From Anaerolineae bacterium (GTDB lineage Bacteria; Chloroflexota; Anaerolineae; 4572-78; J111), in assembly GCA_023382535.1 (NCBI GenBank), contig JAHDWA010000012.1, forward strand, positions 62,001 to 126,000: a stretch of 64,000 bases of DNA. Direction: 5' to 3'. Position numbers and translations under genes: made by a program. Below, one piece after another: positions 15,855-23,461 of this stretch. Within the stretch, counting starts at the first letter, position 1. The number at the start of each line of letters is the position of its first letter. The notes under the pieces were generated by a model. It saw nothing but the letters and a program-made list of their open reading frames with translations. It was not told the DNA's origin and did no database searches.

Positions 15855-17861
15855 ATGAGTGTCAAATTGACCATCAACGACAAAGAAATTGAAGTCCCGG
15901 CTGGAACGACCGTGCTGCGGGCCGCCCAAACCGCCGGTATTGACATCCCGACATTGTGCGATCAGCCCCATTTGACCCCGTATGGGGGCTGCCGGCTGTG
16001 TGTGGTAGAGGTAGAGGGAGTGCGAACCCTCCAACCCTCCTGCACCTTGCCGGTAAGTTCGGGTATGGTGGTGCGGACCGATACACCCAAAACCCGGGAG
16101 GCTCGCGAATTTGTGTTGACCCTGCTTTTCAGCGAGCGTAATCACTTTTGCATGTACTGCCAGATGAGCGGCGGCGATTGCGAACTGCAAAATGCGGCTT
16201 ATGGCGAAGGGATGACCCATTGGCCGCTGCAGCCCAACTGGCAGCCCTATCCGGTTGACGCCTCGCATAAGCACTTTGTTTTGGATCACAATCGTTGTAT
16301 TTTATGCCGGCGTTGCGTCCGCGCCTGCGGTGAACTGGTTGGTAATTTTACCCTGGGGATGCAGGAGCGCGGCGCAGCCAGTGTCCTGGTGGCCGATTTG
16401 GATATTCCTCTGGGTGAAAGCACGTGTGTGTCTTGTGGGACGTGTCTACAAGTTTGTCCCACCGGCGCACTCATTGACAGGGTTAGCGCCTATCGGGGCC
16501 GAGAGACCGACGTTAAGCATATAACAAGTACATGCGCCGGTTGTAGTGTTGGCTGCGGTATTGAAATGATTGTCCGCGATAACCACCTGGTACGCATTGA
16601 CGGTAATTGGGACGCTCCGGTAAATGAAGGAGTTTTATGCCAAAAGGGACGCTTCCTCCCGCTCGAAGAAGAGCGCGAGCGCGTGCTAACTCCTATGGTG
16701 CGCAAGAATGGCGCCTTAAAGGCAGCCACTTGGGCCGAGGCATTGCAAGCTGTGGTCAGCCAATTGAAACCAATCATTGGCCAAAATGGTCACGGTGTGG
16801 CGGCAGTCGCCTCAACCCGGCTGCCCGTCGAAGCGCTGCACACGTTTAAGCAGCTTTTCGGGGAGAAGATTGGTGGTCAGATGGTTACCAGCGTTGAGGA
16901 GGGCGTAACCACGGCTCTAGCCGGCGCTGTGGCCCAGGAACTGGCGCAGCCATTTGAAGGTAAACTTAATGCTTTGAAAACGGCAGATTGCGTGCTGGCT
17001 ATTGGTACAGACCTGATTGACAATCATCAGGTAGCCGGTTTCTTTATCAAACGCAACCTACCGAAAGGAACTAAACTGATTGTTGTTGATCCAAATCATA
17101 ATGACCTGCAAGATTTGGCCGATTTCTCGTTGCGGCCCAAGAAAGGGTCTGATTACGACCTATTGCTAGGGCTGATGGCCGAGATTAGCCAATTGGGTGT
17201 CAAGCGAGGGGAGCCAGCCCAGCCAGTTGATCTCTCGAAGTATAGGCCGAGTGAGGTTAGCCGCGCCACCGGTATCCCGGCTGAAACGATCAAGGCGGTG
17301 GCTCAATTGTTGGCTTCGGCCAAGAACCCAGCTTTTGTCTATGGCAAAGGTATCACCCGGGGCGGCTTCCCAACCGTGTTGAAGGCTTTGTTGGATCTGG
17401 CTCGTCTGGTAGGGGCGCTGGATGCGGAACATTCTATGGTTCTCAGTGTGAAAGGTGAGGCCAACAGTTTGGCAGCTTATCAATATGGGTTGGATAAAAC
17501 GTTTGAGGCTAAGGATCAGCAGGTAATTTATCTTGCTCTCGGTGATGATTACAGCAGCGAACGACTCATCCGGCGAGTAGAAAAAGTTCCCTTTAAGATT
17601 GTGCAGGCCAGCTATGTTTCTCCAGCGACCGCCATAGCCGATGTCGTTCTCCCGGTGGAGATGTGGGCCGAACAAGAGGGGCATTACCTCAACCTGGAAG
17701 GCCGGCTGCAAGAAGTTCATCGCGGCCTGACCCCGCCAGAAGAGGTTCGTTCCCACGTGGACATTCTGGAAGCGATTGCTGCCCAATTAGATTTCAGCCT
17801 GGACCCAGGTTGGCGTGATGAATTGGGAAAACGTATTCCGATGAATGTAATTGTCGCGTAA
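15855..17861 (+). CDS. NuoG-like iron-sulfur subunit with a degenerate molybdopterin-oxidoreductase domain
   Basis: The N-terminal 230 residues match HoxU: [2Fe-2S] ligands around CDQPHLTPYGGCRLC, the His/Cys site ERNHFCMYCQMSGGDC, and two [4Fe-4S] sites (CILCRRCVRAC, CVSCGTCLQVCPTG). Then follows a fourth cluster motif, CAGCSVGCG with VLCQKGR, and a NuoG/FdhA-like domain to residue 668 ending near ADVVLPVEMWAEQEG and NLEGRLQEVHRG. I see no catalytic Cys/Sec motif for formate dehydrogenase, and the C-terminal cofactor-closing domain is absent, so the domain is probably structural as in NuoG. A subunit this long in a HoxYH operon is unusual; the first hydrogenase has a plain 241-residue HoxU. 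Confidence 0.87.
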   Translation: MSVKLTINDKEIEVPAGTTVLRAAQTAGIDIPTLCDQPHLTPYGGCRLCVVEVEGVRTLQPSCTLPVSSGMVVRTDTPKTREAREFVLTLLFSERNHFCMYCQMSGGDCELQNAAYGEGMTHWPLQPNWQPYPVDASHKHFVLDHNRCILCRRCVRACGELVGNFTLGMQERGAASVLVADLDIPLGESTCVSCGTCLQVCPTGALIDRVSAYRGRETDVKHITSTCAGCSVGCGIEMIVRDNHLVRIDGNWDAPVNEGVLCQKGRFLPLEEERERVLTPMVRKNGALKAATWAEALQAVVSQLKPIIGQNGHGVAAVASTRLPVEALHTFKQLFGEKIGGQMVTSVEEGVTTALAGAVAQELAQPFEGKLNALKTADCVLAIGTDLIDNHQVAGFFIKRNLPKGTKLIVVDPNHNDLQDLADFSLRPKKGSDYDLLLGLMAEISQLGVKRGEPAQPVDLSKYRPSEVSRATGIPAETIKAVAQLLASAKNPAFVYGKGITRGGFPTVLKALLDLARLVGALDAEHSMVLSVKGEANSLAAYQYGLDKTFEAKDQQVIYLALGDDYSSERLIRRVEKVPFKIVQASYVSPATAIADVVLPVEMWAEQEGHYLNLEGRLQEVHRGLTPPEEVRSHVDILEAIAAQLDFSLDPGWRDELGKRIPMNVIVA

Positions 17862-17940
17862 TGCGTGAGAGGTAAAAATTAACGCATTGCGCTTTACACG
17901 TCAGAGATAAGATTCCCGTTTGTGGAAAGGAAGAATTGAC

Positions 17941-18483
17941 ATGGCAAAACCTAAAGTTTCAAGTGATTGGCTGGCGGCGTGTGCCGGCTGCCATATGTCG
18001 CTGTTGGACATTGATGAACGAATTATCGCCCTGACGGAACTGGCCGATATTCGGGCCACGCCTATTACCGATCTCAAAGAGCCGGATGAAAGCGGTGTAG
18101 ATGTCGGCATTTTGACGGGCGCGGTCAACACCACTACCAATGAAGAAGTTGCGGTGCGGATGCGCCAACGCTGCAAAACCCTGGTTGCCCTGGGTGATTG
18201 TGCGGTGTTTGGCGGAGTGGTGGCCATGCGTAATTTCTTTAAGCTGGAAGATGCGCTCCGCCGAGCCTACATCGAAACCGAAAGTACCGACGGCCAAGGG
18301 AAGATTCCAAGCAGTCCCGAACTGGGTGTGCCCACCGAAGTGAGGGCTGTGGGTGAAGTGGTGAGCGTAGATATCTGTGTTCCCGGTTGTCCGCCTGATG
18401 CCGATGTAATTTTCTATGCTCTAAGCGAACTGGCTCAGGGACGCAAGCCGGAACTTAAAGGTGATAAGCTGCATTGGCACTAA
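17941..18483 (+). CDS. hoxY: HoxY-type small subunit of the second [NiFe] hydrogenase
   Basis: Proximal-cluster motifs CAGCHMSLLD near residue 12, GDCAVFGG near 80 and VPGCPPDADV near 140 define the NiFe small-subunit family. At 180 residues it is cytoplasmic, without a signal peptide or C-terminal cluster domain. The ATG at 17941 is preceded by AAGGAAG; an upstream TTG at 17920 would put the ribosome-binding site inside the gene. It sits between the NuoG-like subunit and hoxH. Confidence 0.92.
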   Translation: MAKPKVSSDWLAACAGCHMSLLDIDERIIALTELADIRATPITDLKEPDESGVDVGILTGAVNTTTNEEVAVRMRQRCKTLVALGDCAVFGGVVAMRNFFKLEDALRRAYIETESTDGQGKIPSSPELGVPTEVRAVGEVVSVDICVPGCPPDADVIFYALSELAQGRKPELKGDKLHWH

Positions 18484-18490
18484 TTAGTAG

Positions 18491-18552
18491 CCAGCCGTCA
18501 GTAGTCAGAGGTCAGAAATCTTTTCTGACAACTGGCGACTGATATCTGACTG
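18491..18552 (+). repeat. Heptamer repeat forming a hairpin before the second hoxH
   Basis: Units read CCAGCCG, TCAGTAG, TCAGAGG, TCAGAAA, then after TCT the complementary phase TTTCTGA, CAACTGG, CGACTGA, TATCTGA. The TCAG part of each unit is kept while the other three bases vary. TCAGAAA and TTTCTGA (18512-18528) form a perfect central stem. Confidence 0.65.
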
Positions 18553-18571
18553 CTCCGAATGGAGGACAATA

Positions 18572-20011
18572 ATGTCTGCACAAAAGATTACGATTGAGCC
18601 GGTAACACGGATTGAAGGGCACGCTAAGGTGACGGTTCACCTGGATGAGGCCGGTGAGGTGGATCAGGCTGTCTTTCATGTCAACGAATTTAGAGGTTTT
18701 GAGAAGTTCTGCGAAGGGCGGGTTTATTTTGAGATGCCGATGATTACCCCACGCATTTGCGGCATTTGTCCGGTGAGTCATCACCTGGCTGCGGCCAAAG
18801 CCTGTGATGAGTTAACGGGTGCGCTGCCGCCACGTCCGGCGCAACTGTTGCGTGAATTGATGCACATGGGCCAGATCATCCAGAGCCACGGCATGCATTT
18901 TTTTGAACTGGCCGGCCCTGACCTGTTGCTAGGCTTTGACGCCGACCCGGCTGTCCGCAATGTGGTGGGCTTGATTCAGGCTAATCCTGATCTGGCGGTT
19001 CGAGCCGTCCAACTCCGCAAATTTGGGCAGGAAGTTATTCGCACTCTTGGTGGGCGCAAGGTCCATCCTAATTTTGCCGTTCCCGGAGGGGTCAACAAAG
19101 CCTTAAAACCGGCTGAACGGGATGCTATCCTGGCGGGTGCGGATGAGGCCATCGCTACGCTCCAAATTGGCCTCTCGATTATTAAAGATTGGGTGGCTAA
19201 GAACCAGGAAGATGTCAATAAATTTGCGGTCTTTTCTTCCGGTTACTTTGGCCTGGTTACGTCCGAAGGTGGTTTGGAACTGTATGACGGCCCCTGCCGC
19301 TTAATTGATTCTGCCGGAAAACTGCTGGAACAGTTTGAGGGCCGTAACTATCTGAATTATATCGCCGAGCACGTCGAGGATTGGTCTTATCTTAAGTTCC
19401 CCTATTACAAGAAGATGGGCTGGCCTGGAGGCGTCTATCGGGTAGGGCCGCTGGGCCGCTTGAATGTAGCCCAGAAAACGGGCACGCCCCTGGCCGAGGT
19501 AGAACTAAAGCAGTTCAAGGCGCTGAACAACGGCAAACCGGTTGAAAATACGCTTTATTACCATTACGCCCGCTTGATCGAGGCCCTTTTCGCCGCCGAG
19601 AAAGTCAAACTGCTGTTGGATGATCCTGATATTCTCAGCCAGGACATCCTGAACACACGCCAGGAGTTTAAAGGAGAAGGGGTTGGTGTTATCGAAGCGC
19701 CGCGCGGAACACTTTTCCACCATTACTGGACGAATGCGGATGGGAAACTGGAGCGGGTTAACCTGATTGTAGCGACCGGGCATAACAACTGGGCCATGAG
19801 CAAAGCCGTGGATAGTGTGGCCAAAACCTACATCCACAACCAGAACGGTAACAAAATTGCCGAGGGCTTACTCAACCGGGTTGAAGCGGCCATCCGGGCC
19901 TATGATCCTTGTCTGTCCTGCTCCACTCATGCCATTGGCCAGATGCCAATAATGGTCGAGGTGGTTAATGCTGCCGGCGGGGTGATCAATACGCTCAGGC
20001 GGGATGGGTAA
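18572..20011 (+). CDS. hoxH: HoxH-type NiFe large subunit of the second hydrogenase
   Basis: Both NiFe ligand motifs are intact: [10 protein letters not shown] near residue 62 and [10 protein letters not shown] near 446, followed by a tail of about 25 residues expected to be cleaved. It is about the same length as the first HoxH and clearly homologous along its whole length, yet many positions differ, so this is an old duplication or separate acquisition rather than a recent tandem copy. GGAGGA precedes the ATG. A CBS protein and a maturation protease follow. Confidence 0.94.
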   Translation: MSAQKITIEPVTRIEGHAKVTVHLDEAGEVDQAVFHVNEFRGFEKFCEGRVYFEMPMITPRICGICPVSHHLAAAKACDELTGALPPRPAQLLRELMHMGQIIQSHGMHFFELAGPDLLLGFDADPAVRNVVGLIQANPDLAVRAVQLRKFGQEVIRTLGGRKVHPNFAVPGGVNKALKPAERDAILAGADEAIATLQIGLSIIKDWVAKNQEDVNKFAVFSSGYFGLVTSEGGLELYDGPCRLIDSAGKLLEQFEGRNYLNYIAEHVEDWSYLKFPYYKKMGWPGGVYRVGPLGRLNVAQKTGTPLAEVELKQFKALNNGKPVENTLYYHYARLIEALFAAEKVKLLLDDPDILSQDILNTRQEFKGEGVGVIEAPRGTLFHHYWTNADGKLERVNLIVATGHNNWAMSKAVDSVAKTYIHNQNGNKIAEGLLNRVEAAIRAYDPCLSCSTHAIGQMPIMVEVVNAAGGVINTLRRDG

Positions 20012-20054
20012 AAACTATTGTGCTGGTTATGTTTTCTGTTTTAAGGAGGGAATC

Positions 20055-20501
20055 ATGATAACTGTGCAGCAAGTTTTGAAAGACAAAGGTTACAGTGACG
20101 TCTGGATTGTTAGCCCTGGCGCTTCAGTAAATGAAGCGCTCAAACTGATGAGTGATAAAAACGTGGGGGCCTTACCCGTAACCGAAGCAGGGAAGCTCGT
20201 AGGTATCATCTCAGAACGAGATTATGCCAGGAAGGTCATCTTGAAAGGAAAGTCCTCTCTGAGTACCCCGGTGAGCGAGATCATGACCGCAGATGTCATC
20301 TCGGTCCAACCCGAACAATCTATGGAAGAATGTATGACCCTGATGACTCAGAAGCGGGTCCGGCATTTGCCCGTGCTCGTCGAAGATAAGTTGGTGGGCC
20401 TAATTTCGATTGGGGATGTACTCAAAGAGATTATCTCGGATCAAAAAGCCTTCATCGAATCGCTCCAAAATTACATCGAGGGAACGGGATATGGTCAGTA
20501 G
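20055..20501 (+). CDS. CBS-domain pair protein after the second hydrogenase
   Basis: 148 residues made almost wholly of two CBS domains (VNEALKLMSDKNVGALPV near residue 30 and IMTADVISVQPEQSMEECM near 80). It starts at the ATG at 20055, which has a strong AAGGAGGG; an earlier in-frame start at 20004 overlaps hoxH and lacks one. Such proteins often sense AMP, ATP or related ligands. No effector domain is attached. Co-transcription with hydrogenase genes suggests an energy-state link, which is an inference. Confidence 0.85.
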   Translation: MITVQQVLKDKGYSDVWIVSPGASVNEALKLMSDKNVGALPVTEAGKLVGIISERDYARKVILKGKSSLSTPVSEIMTADVISVQPEQSMEECMTLMTQKRVRHLPVLVEDKLVGLISIGDVLKEIISDQKAFIESLQNYIEGTGYGQ

Positions 20502-20573
20502 AAATTAATAAAGACAAAATCCACAACGCAATTTACCAACCAGATGTCTGCTGGATTAAAGTATGGCTTGGTT

Positions 20574-21131
20574 ATGCTAAAAACGCTCATCATCGGCTAT
20601 GGCAACCCTGACCGCGAGGATGACGGGGTTGCCTGGCACGTTCTGGAAAAATTGGCCCACCGGTTTAATAGTCCGATTGCTACGGTTGACGAACTCGCAC
20701 TGATTGCGCATTTAACCCACTCCGGCGGCGAAACAGAGACGGACGGGGGCAGTGGGTCATTGCTTGCTCTAGCTCAGCGACCAGTTCACCTTGCTTTTGC
20801 TCTACAACTGACGCCTGAGATGGCCGAAACCTTGGCCCAATACCAGCGAGTTTGTTTTATTGATGCCCACACCGGCGCTTACTCAGAAGAAATCCGTGTG
20901 GCTCCGGTTGAACCGGGCTACCAGGCCTCACCCTTTACCCATCATTTGACCCCCGAAAGTTGCTTGACCCTGGCCGAAACTTTGTCCGGTCACGTCCCCG
21001 CCGGCTTGATGGTTTCAATCCGGGGCTATCGTTTTGGCTATGGCATTGAGCTGTCTGACCAGACCGCTGCTCTTGTTGACAAGGCGCTGGTCCAGATTTT
21101 GCGCTGGATTAATCAAAGGGCCGTCCAATGA
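20574..21131 (+). CDS. Hydrogenase maturation protease for the second hydrogenase
   Basis: HycI/HoxW-family nickel-dependent endopeptidase: it opens LKTLIIGYGNPDREDDGVAW (the GxGN...DDG motif), has the metal-ligand region SPFTHHLTPESCL near residue 125 and a GYRFGYG segment near 150. The ATG at 20574 gives 185 residues. It is somewhat longer than the first protease because of an insert around residues 45-75 rich in Gly, Ser and Thr. Being downstream of the second hoxH, it probably processes that subunit. Confidence 0.87.
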   Translation: MLKTLIIGYGNPDREDDGVAWHVLEKLAHRFNSPIATVDELALIAHLTHSGGETETDGGSGSLLALAQRPVHLAFALQLTPEMAETLAQYQRVCFIDAHTGAYSEEIRVAPVEPGYQASPFTHHLTPESCLTLAETLSGHVPAGLMVSIRGYRFGYGIELSDQTAALVDKALVQILRWINQRAVQ

Positions 21132-21149
21132 GCTTTGTCGTTTGATTTG

Positions 21150-21198
21150 GTGACATCTGTCACTGCCAACTCCCCACACCCTGGGCTATACTCATAGA
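21150..21198 (+). promoter_or_regulatory. hypA promoter with a CRP/FNR-like activator site near -41.5
   Basis: GTGACATCTGTCAC (21150-21163) is a perfect GTGACA-N2-TGTCAC palindrome. TATACT at 21187-21192 is a good -10, giving a predicted start near 21198, 41.5 bases from the palindrome centre. No good -35 hexamer is seen, as expected for an activator-dependent promoter. The -10 lies inside the loop of the terminator at 21176-21219. Confidence 0.62.
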
Positions 21199-21219
21199 GA
21201 ACCAGGGTGTTTCTTTTTT
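21176..21219 (+). terminator. Intrinsic terminator of the second hydrogenase operon, overlapping the hypA promoter
   Basis: The arms ACACCCTGG (21176-21184) and CCAGGGTGT (21202-21210) are perfectly complementary, with a 17-base loop and then TTCTTTTTT. It ends 4 bases before the hypA ATG. Transcripts started at the hypA promoter would lack the left arm and so escape termination. Confidence 0.8.
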
Positions 21220-21223
21220 CACT

Positions 21224-21607
21224 ATGCATGAATTAGCCGTAACCACAGGAATTTTAGACGTCGCTTTGGAAGCCAACCGGCAGAACGGCGACAAAAAGAT
21301 TACCGCCATTGACCTCGTTATTGGCGAGCTAAGCAGTATCGTGGATGACTCGGTACAGTTCTATTTTGACATGCTGAGCCAAGATACGCTGGCCGAGGGA
21401 GCGGCGCTGCGGTTCCGGCGGGTGCAGGCCACTGCCTACTGTGGGGAATGTGGGTATCAAGGGGGAGTCAGTGCGCCCTTACCTCCCTTTTGTCCGGCCT
21501 GTGGCAGGATGCAATTGCAGGTAAGTGGAGGGCGGGAATTTTACGTGGAAAGTATTGAGGTAAAAGATGAAGATTCCAGTAGTGAAGAATATTCTGAATG
21601 CAAATGA
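21224..21607 (+). CDS. hypA: HypA, nickel metallochaperone for hydrogenase maturation
   Basis: HypA delivers nickel to the hydrogenase large subunit with HypB. The N-terminus MHELAVTTGIL supplies the Met-His-Glu nickel site, and two Cys-x2-Cys pairs (YCGECGYQ near residue 73 and FCPACGRM near 92) form the zinc site. The 127-residue length is slightly above the usual 115 because of an acidic tail. The leader between the predicted transcription start and the ATG is only about 25 bases and has no clear ribosome-binding site. Its end overlaps hypB by 41 bases. hypC, D, E and F are not in this window. Confidence 0.93.
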   Translation: MHELAVTTGILDVALEANRQNGDKKITAIDLVIGELSSIVDDSVQFYFDMLSQDTLAEGAALRFRRVQATAYCGECGYQGGVSAPLPPFCPACGRMQLQVSGGREFYVESIEVKDEDSSSEEYSECK

Positions 21608-22241
21608 TCAAGTCGCTCTCAAAAACCGGGCAACCTTTGACTCGACGGGAGTGTTTGTGCTTAATATTATGGCTTCACCAGGCGCAGGTAAAACAAGTTT
21701 TATTCTGGCTACGCTTGACCGGCTACCCCTGGAGGTACGACCCGGTGTTATTGAAGGTGATTTGGCCTCCCGTATTGATACCGACACCATTGCCGCCCGT
21801 GGAGTGCCGGTGACGCAAATTAACACCGGCGGCGGCTGTCACCTGGACGCGCCCATGATCCAGGCGGCGCTGCCCAAGTTGCCTATGTCTGAATTGGATT
21901 TGCTCTTTATTGAAAACGTTGGCAATTTGGTCTGTCCAGCCAATTTTAAGCTTGGGGCAGACCGGGCAGTCGTCGTCGCCAGTGTGCCGGAGGGTCATGA
22001 TAAACCTTACAAATATCCGGGCATCTTTGCCAGCGCTGATGCCATCGTCTTAAACAAGTCTGATCTGCTGCCCATTTTCGATTTTGATCTGGACTATTTC
22101 CGCTCGGGTGTGGAACTGGTCAACCCCGGTGCGCCCTTCTTTGTGCTCTCTTGTCGAACGGGCGCGGGAGTGCAAGCCTGGTTATCCTGGCTGTTAAATG
22201 AACGCTATGCAAGGGTAGAGGAAAAAACGCTCACAATTTAA
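21567..22241 (+). CDS. hypB: HypB, GTPase for hydrogenase nickel insertion
   Basis: SIMIBI-class GTPase that works with HypA. Visible motifs are the P-loop MASPGAGKTS near residue 36, the metal-site region NTGGGCHLDAPM near 92, ENVGNLVCPANF near 115 and NKSDLLP near 165. The N-terminus lacks the histidine-rich nickel-storage stretch and the CxxCGC motif seen in some HypB proteins. The gene overlaps hypA by 41 bases, implying coupled translation. Confidence 0.94.
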   Translation: MKIPVVKNILNANDQVALKNRATFDSTGVFVLNIMASPGAGKTSFILATLDRLPLEVRPGVIEGDLASRIDTDTIAARGVPVTQINTGGGCHLDAPMIQAALPKLPMSELDLLFIENVGNLVCPANFKLGADRAVVVASVPEGHDKPYKYPGIFASADAIVLNKSDLLPIFDFDLDYFRSGVELVNPGAPFFVLSCRTGAGVQAWLSWLLNERYARVEEKTLTI

Positions 22242-22289
22242 AAGTCTTTGGTTTAAAGTTGGCTGAATGCATACAATGGAGGTGCATTT

Positions 22290-22766
22290 ATGACAACCCA
22301 AAACGAGCTAAAGATACTCACTACTTTGCGGGCCATGCCGTTTACCCAGGGCATGGCCTCGAAGCATCTTAAGAAATTAGCGGCTATGGCTGCCGAGGTT
22401 AACTTTGCCGCAGGTGAGACTATTTTTCAGGTAGGCGATAAGGGTACGGCTATCTATTTTGTTGAAGAAGGCCAGGTTGTGGTCGAGGCTGAAGTAGCTG
22501 GTCAGGGAGTGCTCACGATCCTCACCCTTGGACCTCAAGAATTGCTGGGTTGGTCGGCCTTGTTCCCGCCGCGTCTTAAATCCTCTACAGCACGCGCGGT
22601 TAAGCCTACCTGGGCTATTGCCGTTGATGTTGACCAATTAAATGAGGCGTTCCTGTCCGATCAAGAGTTGGAAGTCGAGATTATCCGGCGGGTGGCCGAC
22701 GTGATTTCTGAGCGTTTGAAAATGACTCGAGCGCAGTTACTCAAAAATGTTGCTGCTGAAAAATAA
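22290..22766 (+). CDS. Cyclic-nucleotide-binding-domain protein without a DNA-binding domain
   Basis: 158 residues with one cNMP-type beta-barrel domain (AAEVNFAAGETIFQVGD, AIYFVEEGQVVVEAE, LGPQELLGWSALFPP). It stops after the C-helix with no helix-turn-helix. The usual phosphate-binding RxS motif is weak: the region around ALFPPRLKSSTARAV has RLKSST. It probably binds another ligand or acts by protein contact. It cannot be the DNA-binding activator of the GTGA-N6-TCAC sites. It follows hypB in the same direction with GGAGGT before the ATG. Confidence 0.82.
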   Translation: MTTQNELKILTTLRAMPFTQGMASKHLKKLAAMAAEVNFAAGETIFQVGDKGTAIYFVEEGQVVVEAEVAGQGVLTILTLGPQELLGWSALFPPRLKSSTARAVKPTWAIAVDVDQLNEAFLSDQELEVEIIRRVADVISERLKMTRAQLLKNVAAEK

Positions 22767-22782
22767 AAACGACATCTTCATC

Positions 22783-22815
22783 AGGTGCGACGCACCGAGT
22801 CCGTGCGTCGCACCT
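22783..22815. terminator. Palindrome between convergent genes, probable bidirectional terminator or repeat element
   Basis: Perfect 13-base arms AGGTGCGACGCAC and GTGCGTCGCACCT flank a 7-base loop. It lies between the plus-strand cNMP-binding gene and the minus-strand protease gene. T-runs are weak, so the terminator role rests on position. GC-rich palindromes of this kind are also common dispersed repeats. Confidence 0.55.
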
Positions 22816-22826
22816 CAAAGTCATTT

Positions 22827-23456
22827 CTAGATAAAGACGGTTTCAGGAGCGACTGGAGCAGGACTCGGCGAGCCAAGCGCCTGGCGTAGAAAATGTTTGA
22901 CCGCATGGACAGGCACAGCTAACCCCACTTCAGGGCCAGTGATCATCGTATTTATACCCACCAGCCGGCCTTGCACATCTACCAGCGGTCCGCCCGAGTG
23001 GCCAGGACGTAGATGCAGACCCACTTGAATAAATTCTCCCTGATCTACCGGCATTTCCGGCGGCGTTCCCGTGTTAATGACGATACCGGCGGTGGCGGCT
23101 CCTAGCACTCCCCAGGGATGGCCCAGAGCCAGTACCCACTGCCCCGGTTGAAGCTGTTTCGACTCCCCTAAGGCAATGGTTGGCAAGTTGTTTGCCTCGA
23201 CCGAAAGCGCGGCCAGATCCCGATTAGAGTCGGCGGCCAGCACGCGGGCCGGGAGGGTGCGCCCATCGGGCAGGGTGACTTTAAGGGCCTGATGCCCGGC
23301 AATAACGTGGGCGTTGGTCACAATCAGACCATCGGTGTGCCAGATAGTGCCTGCCCCGGCCCCACCCCGGCCATTATTGATCTGGACCAAGCTGCGCCGA
23401 ACATTTTCCACGATAGTTGACATATCTTCGTTCAATTGTTGCCACAAATCAGACAT
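22827..23456 (-). CDS. Trypsin-like serine protease without PDZ domain, apparently cytoplasmic
   Basis: 209 residues of the S1C/HtrA-type fold. The triad can be placed: His in LIVTNAHVIAG near residue 50, Asp in SNRDLAALSVEA near 85, Ser in RPGHSGGPLVD near 155. There is no signal peptide or membrane helix at the N-terminus (MSDLWQQLNEDMSTIVENV) and no PDZ domain. It lies 5 bases after a related protease with a PDZ domain; the two may be paralogues working as a pair. HtrA enzymes are usually exported, so a cytoplasmic pair is uncommon. Confidence 0.83.
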   Translation of the reverse strand: MSDLWQQLNEDMSTIVENVRRSLVQINNGRGGAGAGTIWHTDGLIVTNAHVIAGHQALKVTLPDGRTLPARVLAADSNRDLAALSVEANNLPTIALGESKQLQPGQWVLALGHPWGVLGAATAGIVINTGTPPEMPVDQGEFIQVGLHLRPGHSGGPLVDVQGRLVGINTMITGPEVGLAVPVHAVKHFLRQALGSPSPAPVAPETVFI

Positions 23457-23461
23457 TTTTG

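Noticed and set aside
15855..17861. Formate dehydrogenase alpha subunit
   Set aside because: The molybdopterin-type domain lacks an evident catalytic Cys or Sec motif and the C-terminal cofactor domain; a NuoG-like reading fits better.
22290..22766. CRP/FNR transcription factor that would bind the GTGA-N6-TCAC sites
   Set aside because: The protein ends after the cNMP-binding domain and has no helix-turn-helix.
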